Source: Tetracladium setigerum (Eukaryota; Ascomycota; Leotiomycetes; Helotiales). Taken from it: 64,000 nt of DNA. Position 1 is the stretch's first letter. Each line of letters begins with the position of its first letter. The notes under the pieces are model-generated. The model searched no databases and had not been told where the DNA came from. It worked only from the letters and a program-made list of their open reading frames with translations. Below are positions 23,016 through 35,152 of this stretch, piece after piece. The stretch is from positions 1-64,000 of the forward strand of contig PZJY01000006.1 of assembly GCA_031472005.1 (NCBI GenBank), given 5' to 3'. The position numbers and the translations under genes were made by a program.

Positions 23016-25497
23016 TCAGAGCAGCCCCTCAAACAGTCTAGAAATCTCCACCCCACTCTGAAGCGAGTGTATTTCTTCCTCGGTCATCCATTGAGGCGCC
23101 TCGTCAGCCTTCTGCTGTTCATTAACAAAATTGTCAAACGCTTCAAAGAGGGTCGTTAGTTCATTGCCCATCTGGTGCATATTTGGTGTCTTGCCAGATG
23201 TTTCTGACAATGGTGCGATGCTTGCGGGTGAGGCAGGTGCAAATGTTGTTGATAAAGTAGGGGTCTGGGTCTGTAAAACCTGACATGCTCCCGGCATCTC
23301 CATAGCGGTTAGGCTGCTCGATGGACCTAACAGCCCAGCATTGTACCCACCAACGGTATCAAACGCCTGCCTTGTTTGGCTCATGTTTTTGACTTGGTTA
23401 TTGCTATTCTCTTGACCAACAACTGCTGCTGATCTAATTGGTGCAAGACCCAGCTTCGGTGCAATATTCCTCAATCCCCGAACGCTCTTCCAGAGACGCC
23501 GAGATATATAAGAGTGAGCAGAGAAATCGTTCAGGATACCCAGCGCATTGTAGAATTCGTTGCGACAACTGTGACTGAATTCTGCTGGGGCGTGGCAGAC
23601 GGCGAGGAAAATTGCGGAGATGGCAGACACAAGGAAGTAGTTGAAAGCGCTCTGTTGCGTGTCATAAATGGTGGAAGTCTCTCGCAGATGTACGAGCACT
23701 CTGATCGTGTCTTTCGCGATATCTGTTACGAGACGAGCACCAGCCAGGTTCTGAGCGATGTTGGAGGCGGAAAGAACGTTATGGCGATGAATATAACTGC
23801 GCATCTGGTTGGCGCGAATGTAGAGCAAGACGCGCAGGCGCTGAAGGCTGCGTGGCTGGTTCGTTGCGGCATCCCCTAATCGAGGGTGAAGTAGTTTGTA
23901 TTGCGTTGGTATGGATTGCACCCATTGTTGGATTTGAAAATCAAGGTAGTCCACAGTCTCCTTGTCAACTGATTTGTTGCCGTATCCCGCCACTGCAGTC
24001 CAGACCTTCGAACATATTCTACCGTAAGCAATTAGACACTCAAGGTACGGTTCACTATCATGCTAGACGAGGAAGAAATATGATTAGCTTGGTCTCTATT
24101 CGGTAATCAATATTAAAACCTACCAGGTGGGGAAGATCCGGATCGATATCGGAATCCTGAAGAGCGAAAGGCATGCCGATACCAAAGCTCCAACGTCGAT
24201 CCAAAACATATATACACCAAAAGAGTTTGATGGCCCATTCTCTTGCCTGGGGCTCCGAGAAGTTTTGTTCTAAACTTTCTCTCCTGTGTAAACCAATTTC
24301 AAGGGCTATGCGTGCGGCAAACCCAATCGTCCTCCATGCCAAGACCGTCTCATCAGCATGGAAAAAGTAAATGCTCTATTCGCTTCAGATTTTATCCCCA
24401 AAAGATGAACACAGTGAGCCAGATCGGAGAGCATACCGTTAGAGTAAAAATACGTAACCCGTGAAGGTCAATTTTCACCTCTCTCGCACTCGTGCTCTGC
24501 TTACTATCAACACTATCAATTAAATATTGACCAATGCTACTTTGTCCTCGACCTTCCACAACAAGCGCAGTAGCAACGATTAGTTTCAATACTTGAGCTT
24601 CTTGGTCGTTTACTGCACAACACCGATCTGCTGGATTACTAGTAGAACTAGATAAGCCCCTGTGCTGCAGATGTTGGTAAATTGACGGCACAAGCTGGAT
24701 CATCTCTTCAAGTGGAACAAAGGGATAAATCGGATGGAGTTCTTCCTGATAGAGGTCTATTGTTCGATAAATTTCGCCGATGTCGATCGAAAGCAGTGGG
24801 TCAGCATATGGCATTTGAACCTGTCCCTCCGGTTCTGGACTTGCAACTCTACTCTGCATCGCGCTTGCTACAACGGATAGGTCACCTGCTTCGTCGGGCT
24901 GTATCCCCATCATCTGTAACGTGTTATTGGCAACATTGAAGTTGTAAGCGGAACTCGTAGGTCCAATGAATCGTGGCTGTGTTGGTGTCGTAAACGACCG
25001 CCTGCGTTCATGGAGATCTTGCACGTTGAGTTGAGCATGGCCCTGCGCGGTTTCAGGAGAATTCTGGCTGCGCTGGCTTGACTCCCGCCTTTGTTTCATG
25101 CTGGCTGAAAGCTCTTCCACCTGCGCTTGCAATGACGATAAGTTTTGCTCCAGAACCGCAATCTTTGATGTCCTATTTAAGATAAGGAGATGCTGATCAG
25201 ACTTGGGATAGGGCACCTACAAGCTAAGCTGGCCGCTATTTTCACTCGAGTTTTGAGAGTAGGCGCAGCGCAATTCATAGCTCTCACAACGTCGACAAGG
25301 CGTTTCACCCGTACATTTTATCTTCCGCTTTCTGCATTCATTACTAGCTAATTATTAGCCACGACGCAGAGGGATAGGAGATTCGAAGCATACCATGCAG
25401 TCGCTGTATATTTGTCACGTTTCTGTCCAGTCCATAAGCCATTAGATGGCTCTGAAGTACGGGATCTCTTCCTCGACGAAGGGTTGTGATCAGGCAT
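23016..25497 (-). CDS. Zn2Cys6 transcription factor with fungal_trans domain
   Basis: Nuclear regulator. The N-terminal binuclear zinc cluster (about residues 35-61, CNECRKRKIKC then CRRCESYELRC) is created by splicing the first intron inside the first Cys codon. A leucine-rich coiled coil follows (IAVLEQNLSSLQAQVEEL), as in dimeric family members, then a fungal_trans middle homology region (YRTIDLYQEELHPIYPF; LAWRTIGFAARIALEIGLHRR; LFWCIYVLDRRWSFGIGMPFAL). Introns fit at 25393-25344, one just before the coiled coil, one near 24393-24350 and one near 24126-24070. The C-terminal 150 residues are polar and Gln/Ser-rich, a possible activation region. It lies between copper amine oxidase and P450 reductase, so it is the best candidate regulator of this catabolic block; binding of GCGGAATG is untested. 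Confidence 0.88.
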
Positions 25498-25960
25498 GGC
25501 AGCGGTGCGAGAGAGTGAAGTCAATCGTGGTGGAACTCTCAGAAAGAAAGCCAGGACAACGATGAAGGTTCGCAGTCACGCTGGGCCGTGTTTCGTTTAT
25601 CTCTTTACGGACAAGCGCTATCTTCAAAATGCGGGGGAGATAGGAGCTGGGAAAAGATGCATGTCAGTAAAACGTCTGTGCTTTTCTACTAATGGCAGAG
25701 CGGAAAACATTCCTTCCTGATGCTCCTATAATGGAATGTTCCAGACATTTCGCTAAAATTAACATTTTAAAATCTCTCTTTTATTTTTCTAACAAGATTC
25801 ATCCGGACTTGTCTAAATTTCTTCCTGGCACAAAAAACATTTCATTTGAAAGTGGTCCAGACACAAACAATTTATTGCACTGGAGAATTTGCTTCACTCT
25901 ATTCTAGCGATAGATATAACCCCTTTCAACCTCCGAATCACCGGCAGTTAATATACAACT

Positions 25961-28155
25961 TCACCACACATCCTCCTGGAAAAGACAATTAGTGAGTGAA
26001 TATCTTTGATTGAAGGTTTCAATTCGCCACTTACCTGATACCTCCCAAGCGATCTCATCCTCTGAACCTCTCCAACAGCCGTTGCCTCGGAAAGACCACG
26101 AGCCCTGGAAATTATATTACCAAGAGTCTTGTTGACCTCTCGAGCCATTGACGAGGCGTCTCCGCAAACATAAAAGTACCCCTTATTTTGAAGTAGGGAA
26201 TTAACGTCTTCGGCATATTCCAGGAGCCTGTGCTGAACATAAGTCTTGGTGGATCCCTCGCGAGAAAACGCAGTCACAACATCAAAATCTGCCCCAGTAT
26301 GTCTTTGTATTGCTGTTTTCGTTACTAATTTCATTTTTTACTTCGTGGGAGGGCCAAAACTTACCTTCCATTCTTCCGCGTATAGGAAATCCTCATCGCG
26401 GCGACGGGATCCAAAGAACAACAGCAAACGCCCAATCTTGAAGCCACTGCGAGCTTGATGCATCCTCTCTTGAATGAATGCTCTGAATGGCGCAACTCCA
26501 GTCCCAGGTCCTATCATAATCACAGGGAGAGTCACATCTCTGGGGAGTCTGAATTTCGACGGGCGAATGTGGATGGGTAATCGGAGACCAGCATTCATGT
26601 CGGCGTCTGAATTCAAAAGATTCGCTGCTGCAGGCATAGCTTCGCCATTTTGCTTCTGCTTTAAACCCAATAAATAATTGGTCGCGATACCCTTTAGTGT
26701 ATTGGACCGATCCCGCGCCTCTACCGATTCAACTACAGCCGTGATGGACAATGTCTCCTTGTCGAGAGCGGAAGACGACGAGATGGAATAGAAGCGGAGC
26801 TTTAATTGGCCGACTTCCTCAATCAAGAGTGATACTGGTACACTTGACCAATTCGCCTCTGGGCTTATCTTCTGGCACATCTGTGCGAGGTTCAAATAAT
26901 TCGCCGAGACTTCTGAACGGAAGTATTCCCGATCGGAGCCCAGCTTCCTCAACTTCTGCCGACTTTCTTCGTTGGGCGCAAACTGAGCCAAGGACGCTGC
27001 TAGTTGCCGAGAGACTGGTCCACATATTTCGAGATAGTAGCGAGTGAGAGCATCGAATGTTGTGGGACTCGGCACGTTAAATTTGTTGTGATTCTCGCAG
27101 GATGCTATGCGGATAACGTCGTGCCTCTTTTCTGACAGTCCGAAGACGGAGAGAAAGCGATCGACTTCAATTGAGGGATTGATTGGGGCAATACCGACGT
27201 GATCCCCAGTGGTGTATGCCAAGGGAGATCCCTTGAGGTTGACATCTATGTGAAGACAATTCCTATTACCAGATGTGAAGAGCTCTCGTAATTGGGCAAT
27301 GTTCGCTAGGTACGGAACGGAGGCGCTGAATGGTTTCTGCTGAGACGACTGCAATTGAGTTGGAGCGAGATAGCCCTTGAAAACCTCCACTGGGGGTATC
27401 GCTGACACTTCGTGCTCTGTGACTCTTACTGAAGGGGTATAGATAACTGGTTTTTCGTTCAAGTTCATCGACTCAGAAACAGCAGCCCAGGCTCCTTCCT
27501 TCCACTCCAAGAAGTCTTCTTCGGTTGTGTTCTCGGCGTCATCTCCCAAGCCGAGAGTTCCGAAACGAGTAGCTCCAGATTGGATGAGATATTGATCAAC
27601 TCGCTTGACCACGGCGTTATAGTTCTCGTAGCTCTTGTTTCCCAAGCCGAATGCCATATAGCGTAAGTTTTTTAGAGGCCCGTCTGGATCAATTTCCCCG
27701 CCAGGTAAAAAGCCGTTGTCAGCAATATAGTCCCACCATTCTTGCGTATTATCCGTCGGATCACCCTCCCCATATGTCGCCAACAGAAAGATGCAGAGAA
27801 TGCTTTTCGACAGAGATTGGAGATACTGGGGATCGAACTCCTCTAAATCAGCCACTATTGCGCTCAGACCAAATCTGGAGCTGGCCTCTCTTGCCAGTTT
27901 TTTCGCGTAGCTTTCTGCCGTGCCTGTTTGCGATCCAAAGAAGACAACGCAGTTTTTGCCCTCGTCTCGCAGCTTCGTCACAATGTTTCTATTCTCGTCG
28001 TCGTCGACTAGACCATCCTCTGAGTATCCAGACTTCCATTTTCCCCCAGAGTAGGCCTTGGGGATGGTCCATGTGCTCTTTTTAATCGCAAAGTATGCCC
28101 CGATCAGAGTGATAGCGAGGAGAACAAGATAGTTAATGGGTTTCAACAATGGCAT
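25961..28155 (-). pseudogene. NADPH-cytochrome P450 reductase, one-base frameshift
   Basis: Diflavin reductase that passes electrons from NADPH through FAD and FMN to P450s at the ER. An N-terminal anchor (NYLVLLAITLIGAYFAI) precedes the FMN domain (FFGSQTGTAESYA, LATYGEGDPTDN, FGLGNKSYENYN), FAD domain (LRFYSISSS) and NADPH domain (GPGTGVAPFRAF, FGSRRRDEDFLY), ending QEDVW with the conserved terminal Trp. Exons fit at 28155-26365, 26312-26035 and 25975-25961. The sum is 2084 bases, one short of 695 codons: a GCCCC run at 26291-26295 (GGGGC on the coding strand) has one base too few to link YKDILG to ADFDVV. Everything else is intact, so an assembly error is as likely as a real mutation. It is probably an extra copy beside the housekeeping reductase and a partner of the nearby CYP504. 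Confidence 0.9.
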
Positions 28156-28887
28156 TTTCGTTTCGCTCTGCAGTTTTAGGGTATAGTTGTCACAAAAGGA
28201 GCTTTGTTTATGTTAAATACAACGATCCAAGTGGTTAGTAGCTATATTAGGAAACTATTCACCTTTCTAGATTTTACAGATACCGGCCTCGGCTTAAACA
28301 GATTGTACAGTACCTGTTTCCTACTTCCAATAATTCAATCCTCCTAATTCCGCGACTTTACAGAGTTCAGTACACAGAGTGCCGATCCTGAGACCTGAGA
28401 GGTGGCACTGTAGTAAAAAGCGGGTGCACGTGGAGGGCATATGGTTTCGGAATGCGGAATGCGGAATGGAAGACTTTACTCTTGAACTAGAGACCCCAGT
28501 AATAGATTGGCAGACATGACCCAGTAATTAAAACGGGGAATGCGACACACCCACTACCGTAACACTTCTATGATCCGGAATAAGAAATGGAATTTTTACG
28601 CAAACCATATTCTAATCTCCGGTCACAGTTGCCATTCCCAGCATTCGCTAATATTATTGTTCCCACGAATCTCCGGGGAGAAGTGGGTCCGAGTATTTCG
28701 AGAATACATATTTCCATAGATAGTCGACTTCTTAATTCTCATTTTATTCACATTGCCATTCTGTCAATTGCTTGATTTTGTTCTGTATTCCTCCTCGTCA
28801 AATCTTACTCAGTACCATCCATATCATTCAGAAAACAATTGACTTCCGAGGGCCCTCCTTGTGTTTCTCACAATAACAAACATCAAA
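28156..28887. promoter_or_regulatory. Divergent promoter region, P450 reductase / Dabb gene
   Basis: 732 bp between diverging starts. At 28448-28469 three CGGAAT steps stand in tandem with 8-bp spacing (GCGGAATG unit). Similar arrays occur at 31257-31291 and 35464-35493. No gene seen inside. Confidence 0.6.
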
Positions 28888-29275
28888 ATGTCACCAACCA
28901 AGCCCATAAATCGACTCACTCTCTTCAAAATTCCCAACTCCGAAGATCAACAAAAGCTCCTCGCAGTGTATAAAGAAATGCCTCACAACGCAAAGAAGGC
29001 AAGTTCTACTGTATTATTCTGCATGCATCCAATCCCACAAAACTGACATTTCCCCCTAGGACGGAAAGCCCTATATTCTCTCTGTGACTGCTGGTCCAGC
29101 TTTCGAGGACCAGCGGAACCAAGGGTACACGGTCGCAGTTGTCTCGGTGTTCGCGTCGCGGGAGGATATGGTGTATTATGACAATGAGTGCCAAGCTCAT
29201 GCGGCATTGAAGGAGGTGGCAAAATCCGTGCATAAGGGTGCGATGATGGTATATTTTGAAAGTATCTTTGCTTGA
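28888..29275 (+). CDS. Stress-responsive A/B barrel (Dabb) protein
   Basis: Small protein of 108 aa, the size of single Dabb domains, which form dimeric alpha/beta barrels (ferredoxin-like fold) and in fungi act as small enzymes or as stress proteins. Two exons, 28888-28998 and 29060-29275, are joined across a GC-AG intron: the donor is AAG|GCAAGT, the usual context for GC donors. Key parts are the strand LTLFKI at the start, AVYKEMPHNAKKDGKPYILSVTAG in the middle, and YTVAVVSVFASREDMVYYDNECQAHAAL with the characteristic helix, ending MMVYFESIFA. It diverges from the P450 reductase and converges on the fumarylacetoacetase. A role in the arylacetate pathway is possible by position only. Confidence 0.75.
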
Positions 29276-29681
29276 TCTAATAGATTTGGGTAAATCTTGA
29301 TTGAACAGTCCCTTTTCATATGGAATGCCGTGCTCTGTGAACTGTTTACTTCTTGTCTTTGGTGCGGGCTTCTGTGGTGTATCAAAATTGTCGGAATCTG
29401 GTGAATCCGAGCACTCCTGTATCTCACTAACTCACTTGGATTACCAGAGACATAACCCACCATCACGAATACTAGATCATAATAGCTACTGGCTGTTGTG
29501 TCTTCCTCGTCTCTTTTTACCTGTTGTGATCGCGAACAACCCCATCAGTGACGATTCAAGGTTTACCAACCAAAATAGCCGAGTGTTCATGCTGATATCT
29601 TGAAGTTAAGAAGTGCGGAATGGTGATTATAATCGAGAAGTGACCGAATACATAAGATTTGTCCCAATCATCCCACCCTCT
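29276..29681. other. Convergent intergenic region
   Basis: 406 bp between two gene ends. One isolated GCGGAATGG at 29614-29622. No gene. Confidence 0.5.
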
Positions 29682-31044
29682 CTAGTTATGTTTTGGAGTC
29701 AGCGCTGGAAGAATTTTCCCCGTACATTCACCGAAGCCTACAAGTTCCCCTTCCTTACCGCTCCAGCCTCGTATCGTGATCGTATCACCGTCCTCCAAGA
29801 ACTTTCTCTCCTCACCATTATTCAGTTTTATTGCCACCTTACCCCCCTGAATCTGCTCCAGAAGACTTCCTTGTGTCTGAGGCTCCGTTCCGCTGATTGT
29901 CCCCGAGCCCATGAGATCTCCAGTCCGAAGCGGGCAGCCTGATACGGAATGGTGAGCTATCATCTGGGGCCACGACCAAAGTAGATTCTTCGCATTCGTG
30001 CGACTGATTGTCGTTGTATTTCCACTCGAAGCTGGTGGAAATATGAGCAAGTTTGACTGACAGAAATTTGATTTGAAAGGGCTTACTTGTGAAGTTGACT
30101 TCAAGATTAATATCCAACGCGTTGTTTATTTCATCTTCCTGTAGATATGTCTGCAACTTTGTAGTATTCTCCAAACCACCAGTGGCAAATGGCGTCAGCG
30201 CGTCTGCTAGTACCACCCAGGCGCTGATTGTAGTGCCGAAGTTCTTTGCGTTAAATGGCCCAAGAGGGACGTATTCCCACATCTGCACGTCTCGTGCCGA
30301 CCAGTCATTCATGAGAACATATCCGAAAATGTTATCTTGCGCCTTGTTGACATCTATCTGTTCTCCCAGGGCATTACCCTTACACACAAACATGCCCAGT
30401 TCAAGCTCGATGTCCAGTCGCTTGCAGGGGCTGAATGTAGGAATTTTTTGCTCCGCCTTGGGATCTGCTAGTACCTGACCCCATGGTCTCCGGAGGGGCG
30501 TTCCAGAAACAACAACCGACGACGCGCGACCATGGTAAGCGACTGGGAGATGTGTATAGTTTGGCTGCAACGCATTCTCTGGGCCCCGGAACAAAACACC
30601 AATGTTGAATGCGTGGTTTTTGCCGGCGAAGAAATCGGTGTAGTCCCCAATGTCGAGAGGCAAATGGGTTTGGAGATCTTTCAAGGGGATCAATGCCTTT
30701 TGTCGCAAGTCTTCGTTTGTCTCGAGGATGGAAGGATATGCCGTGTTCTCGGAAAAGACATTTTGAAGGTACTCTCGCACTTTCCGATGGAATGGCCTCC
30801 CTTGCGCTGCAAATGAATTCAGGGTTTTCTCCTGAAAGACGTGAGCCTGTTTTTGGACTTCTGGTGCAAGGGAAAAGCCGCCGTGATCTGAAAAAACAGC
30901 GAGGTCCAGAGCGTATTCACCGATTGCAATGGCAGGTCTTAGGGTCTTGTTTGCAGCCGTAGAGATGATTCCGAATGGTATGTTAGCGATAGAAAAGTGC
31001 GATTTTGGAGATATCAGCAACCAAGAGCGTTGTGTGGGAGTCAT
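29682..31044 (-). CDS. fahA: Fumarylacetoacetase
   Basis: Last step of homogentisate and tyrosine catabolism: hydrolyses fumarylacetoacetate to fumarate and acetoacetate in the cytosol. Two exons (31044-30087, 30031-29682; 55-nt intron) give 435 aa, the normal length. The N-terminal SH3-like part (IPFGIIS...AIGEYALDLAVF) is followed by the catalytic barrel with DYTDFFAGKNHA, YHGRASSVVVSGT, PCKRLDIELELGMFV (Ca/Mg-binding acids), MNDWSARDVQMWEYVPLGPF and NFGTTISAWVV, then HHSVSGCPLRTGDLMGSGTISG. All family blocks are present. It diverges from homogentisate dioxygenase across a 596-bp promoter, the same pairing found in the Aspergillus hmgA-fahA-maiA cluster. No isomerase gene (maiA) is next to it. 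Confidence 0.95.
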
Positions 31045-31640
31045 TTTGTTTCTCTTTCTGGAATTTGCTGTTGAGTTAACGAAAAGGTAGCAAGGTCATA
31101 AAACACCAAACGAAATGATATAATATTGAGAGCAAGACAGAAATAGATAAATTAAAAACCTCCTCTTCTCTTTAATAACAGTCAATTTGTAATATACAAA
31201 TCTATGGAGATGATTATATCTATAATCATCTTGTGTCCTTTCTCAATGATGGGGGCATTCCGCGGAATGGACATTGCGCATTCCGCAATGCCCTGACTAA
31301 GCACTGGCTCCTTCTGAAGCCCCATTGCATGGTCCGTTGTTCCGATTAGCTAGTATTAAGTTCCGCAATAGAGTTTCTTACGGAATCCCATTTTGTAGAA
31401 GATTCCTCTGAGATTCTGGGCGCTGTGGCATTAGCTCGTGACTGCATTCCAAATTGATGAGATAATTCAGTGCCTGTTAGCGCGACTAGGAGAAGTCATT
31501 TTGTCACAGAGAGATCACCAATTTGTTTTATATGTGCATCCTGCTACTCGTCTATACTGAATATTAGCTCCTCTCTCACTTTCAAGTCCAAATAAGTTAT
31601 ATTCTTCTTTCAGCACAGAATACCAGAAACAACGCCAGTC
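31045..31640. promoter_or_regulatory. Divergent promoter, fahA / hmgA, with CATTCCGC repeats
   Basis: A perfect 12-bp palindrome ATTCCGCGGAAT lies at 31257-31268, followed by GCATTCCGCAATGC at 31278-31291. Further TTCCGCAAT (about 31361) and CGGAAT (about 31381) occur. These are the same GCGGAATG words as in the reductase and CYP504 promoters and probably bind the cluster regulator. A palindrome with CCG/CGG half-sites suits a Zn2Cys6 dimer. Confidence 0.6.
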
Positions 31641-33039
31641 ATGCCTGTCACTGCCTTCAAAACGGAGGACAAATACACGTACCAGAGTGGCTTTCAATCT
31701 TACCATGAGTATGATCCCTTGCGCATGCTACATAAAGCCTTGCTCACTATAAACACACAGGACTGAGACGATCAAAGGTGCACTTCCAATAGGAGCAAAT
31801 TCCCCACAAAAGCCTCCGTTTGGCCTTTACGCTGAAAAGCTTTCCGGAACTGCCTTCACAGCGCCGCGCCATGAGAACTTGCAGAGCTGGCTCTACCGTA
31901 TCATCCCAGCCGCTGCGCACAGTGACTTCGTTCCATATGATGGTCAAGAGTCTGGTCTCGCCATAGATTCGGTCTCAGCGAAGGTACACCAAATACCGAA
32001 CCAGCTGCGTTGGGATCCATTTGACATCATTCCAAACGTGGACTGGGTGAGTTCTTTGAAGCTTGTTGCGGGTGCTGGCACGCCAACAATGAAGAGCGGA
32101 TTGGGCATTTTCATCTTCTCGGCTGGAAAGGACATGGACCCGCATCAAGCCTTCTACTCTGCGGATGGTGACTTTTTGATCGTCCCGCAGCATGGTGACC
32201 TCGACATTCAGACCGAGCTAGGACGGATCTACGCAAGACCAAGTGAGATTGTGGTGATCCCACGTGGTGTTCGTTACAGAGTCACTCTGCCGACTGGTCC
32301 AGTGCGGGGATACATTTTGGAGCTATATCAGGGCCACTTTCAGCTACCGGAGCTGGGCCCCATTGGATCGAACTGTCTTGCGAATGCTCGAGACTTCCAG
32401 GCCCCAATCGCAGCGTATGACAACGATACCAATAGTGATTGGACCCTCTTCGCGAAGTTCGATGGCGTGTTATTTCAAGCAAAACAAAATCACACCCCTT
32501 TTGATGTCGTCGCGTGGCATGGTCTTTACTATCCGTACAAGTACGACTTGGGCCGTTACAATGTCATAGGAAGTACCTCATTCGACCACCCAGACCCTTC
32601 CATCTACACCGTACTGACCGCGCCATCCGATCACGTCGGAACTGCTGTCGCGGATTTTGTAATCTTCCCGCCTCGTTGGCTAGTGCAAGAGGACACTTTT
32701 CGGCCGCCGTGGTATCACAGAAACACAATGTCTGAGTTTATGGGTCTCATCCACGGCGAGTACGATGCTAAGACTGGAGGCGGGTTCAAGCCCGCGGGGG
32801 CTTCTTTGCACAATGTAATGAGTGCCCATGGTCCGGATGCTAGCACCCATGAGAGAGCGAGCCACGCGGAGCTCAAGCCCCAGAAGATTGGTGATGGGAG
32901 TATGGCTTTTATGTTTGAGAGTAGTTTCATGTTGGGCGTGACGGACTGGGGTCTGAGAACCTGTCAGAAGGTCCAGAGGGACTATAATGAGGAGAGCTGG
33001 CAGACGTTGAAGTCGAATTTTGTGCTACCATCACTATAG
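31641..33039 (+). CDS. hmgA: Homogentisate 1,2-dioxygenase
   Basis: Non-heme Fe(II) dioxygenase that opens the ring of homogentisate to maleylacetoacetate. Two exons (31641-31708, 31761-33039; 52-nt intron) give 448 aa, the family length. The N-terminus YTYQSGFQSYHE-TETIKGALPIGANSPQ is diagnostic. Later blocks include WLYRIIPAAAHSDF, PTMKSGLGIFIFSAGKDM, DGDFLIVPQHGDLDI, ELYQGHFQLPELGPIGSNCLANARDF, the active-site stretch VVAWHGLYYPYKYDL, and FPPRWLVQEDTFRPPWYHRNTMSEFMGLIHGEYD, carrying Fe-ligand His and Glu; a further His follows in SAHGPDASTHERAS. All are intact. It shares a promoter with fumarylacetoacetase and sits beside CYP504, whose product would be its substrate. In Aspergillus, loss of this enzyme gives homogentisate-derived brown pigment. 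Confidence 0.97.
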
Positions 33040-33478
33040 TTTAAGCAACTGCCGAACTGGTTATTTTATTAGTGAGGTTCTCTTAGCTTAGCTGGAGCCT
33101 ATCATTTCTGAAGACGACACAAATTTTGTAAACAGGAGATATTAGTATTTAACTCTGTTCTATTGCAAAGTAATTACTCATGTTACAACCTCCATCAGTT
33201 TTGAGGTGATGACAAACATTTTTCTCCTGTTTCAATACTCCATGTCGGCTAGCTTAGTAGCAAGTGCAATTCTCGTCAGTTGAAACAAACCGTCGTGAAG
33301 AGAAATGCAAGAGTCTTTGTGGTTTTCATCATGTGCTTCTTGTCAAGTTCTCACGGAAGGAAAAGCTTGTTTTCTTTCACTATCTCTCAATCTTGACATC
33401 GAAATATTTACATTCAAAAAGCATCTACATATTTACAGTAGCACATAGTAAATACAAACCCGGACCAAACCCAAAATT
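33040..33478. other. Convergent intergenic region
   Basis: 439 bp between the ends of hmgA and the CYP504-type gene. One short open frame (33264-33482) has no domain. I see nothing else. Confidence 0.5.
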
Positions 33479-35152
33479 TTAATCTACAGCTACAAAACTA
33501 TTGATGGAGCTGCGCAGTGCAGCTTCAGATCTCGGCACAAACTTCGCGCGATACTTGTTCGGCATCGCTACCAGACTTGTGGGATCACAGTTCCCAGTGA
33601 GCGGGTGATGGTCTACGTCGTCAAACTTTTCGATCTGGAAGGAGTTTATCAAGCGGATGAAAATCAGGTACAGCTCGCGGTTCGCGAGGAGCGAGCCCGC
33701 GCACATACGGTAGCCGACGCCGTAGGTGAACATAGGTGCATCGGGCTGCTCTATCCAGCGCTCGGGGCGGAACACCTCGGGGTCTTGCCATACTTCTGAG
33801 TCTAGAGCTTATTTTTAGCAGATATTTATCAAAAAAGGGGCTGAAGAATTCATACCCATGTTGCAAGCCCACGCATTCAGAAACACGACTGTCCCCTTTG
33901 GAATGCGAACGCCATTGTACACTATATCCTTTACCGACGCACGAGGCAGCGCGAGACGGAGGACTGTGTAGAAGCGGAGACATTCCCGAACCAGGGCGAC
34001 GATATACTGGCATTTCTGGTCATCTGAAGCATCGCACAAAGGCTCGTTGTGAGAGTAGAACTCCTTGATTGCATTCACTGCCGTCAGCTGGATATCGGGG
34101 CGCTGTGAGAGCATAGCGATACTCCATGCCACAAGCGTTGTGATTGTATCGAGTCCACCAGACAACATAGTAAGGCTAATGGAAGTCAGCTCTTCGCTGT
34201 TGAGCTTGGTCTCTTTGTCCAGTATCACGTTGGCTTGAATACAAGGTTTATGCGTTCCCTTGGCCATGCGTTCATCAAGACCTCGATTCAACGCCGTCAG
34301 GTAGACGTCTCGTCGGGCTCGCATCTCTTTTGCCTTGGCGGAACCAAAGTTGAATGGGTTTAGACGGAGGATGGGGACGTAGTCTTGCAGGTTTCCAGTC
34401 GTGCTTCGAAAGCGGCTGACTTCTTCCTCGACGTGCGTGATCTCGTGGAAAAGGTCATCTTCTTGTGAGTCCATGCGGATTCCCCAATTCAAGGTCAGCG
34501 CCAAGCTGAGAGATAGTCGTTGGATCATGGGCATGGGATCAACTGGAACGGTGCCCGCCTGGCCATACTCGAGTAATTCCTTGCAGAAGTCTTTCGTTTC
34601 AGTGTCAAGGTGGGAGACGTAAGTCTGTACTGCGGGTCGGTTGAGGGCGGACGCGGCTCCTTTTCTGCGTCGCTTGAGTGAGTCGCTGTAAGGAGAAGTC
34701 CCAACTGTGGTACCAGCAGTATTCGACAAGATCTATATCAAGTCAGTGGAAAGTCTTCAAGTTCGACATTCGAGGCCGCATACCTTGTGGAAAGTATAGA
34801 ACTCGGGCCTTGAGCTTAGCGCCTGGGCGTTTTGTCCAAATATTGTCTTCGCCGCTGCCGCCGTGTTCACAACCACGATGGGAACATTCCCCAGTTGGAT
34901 CTGATACACGCCACCGTAACTTTTTGCCCACTGGCGGTACTGTTCAGCGGCATTGATACGAATTTGATGAAGATTCCCAATCAGTGGTAATCCTGAAGGA
35001 CCGTTGAGTTTTGGGATCTTTGCCTTCCTTCGCACAAATTCATTCACAATAATGTAGATGAAGGGAACCAGAATGAGTCCTACAGTAATCTGCTGAATGG
35101 CGTTGTCAATAAATCGTTCGTGAACGGCGCGAAGTAGGTTAGAGATTGCCAT
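33479..35152 (-). CDS. CYP504-type cytochrome P450, arylacetate hydroxylase
   Basis: Microsomal P450 of 522 aa from three exons (35152-34784, 34732-33856, 33801-33479). An N-terminal membrane anchor (VGLILVPFIYIIVNEFV) leads to the hinge NGPSGLPLIGNLHQI. The I-helix oxygen motif is GGLDT, the ExxR of the K-helix is ECLR, and the heme ligand Cys is in FTYGVGYRMCAGSLLANRELY. The CAGSxLANRELY ending is what I associate with CYP504, the family of Aspergillus PhacA (phenylacetate 2-hydroxylase) and PhacB (3-hydroxyphenylacetate 6-hydroxylase, giving homogentisate). I cannot tell A from B subfamily by eye. With hmgA and fahA adjacent, a hydroxylation leading to homogentisate is the natural reading. 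It diverges from an aldehyde dehydrogenase and probably takes electrons from the reductase 6 kb away. Confidence 0.9.

Noticed and set aside
29839..31044. Fumarylacetoacetase as a frameshifted gene
   Set aside because: The apparent frame change is a normal 55-nt GT-AG intron at 30086-30032; spliced length is an exact 436 codons.
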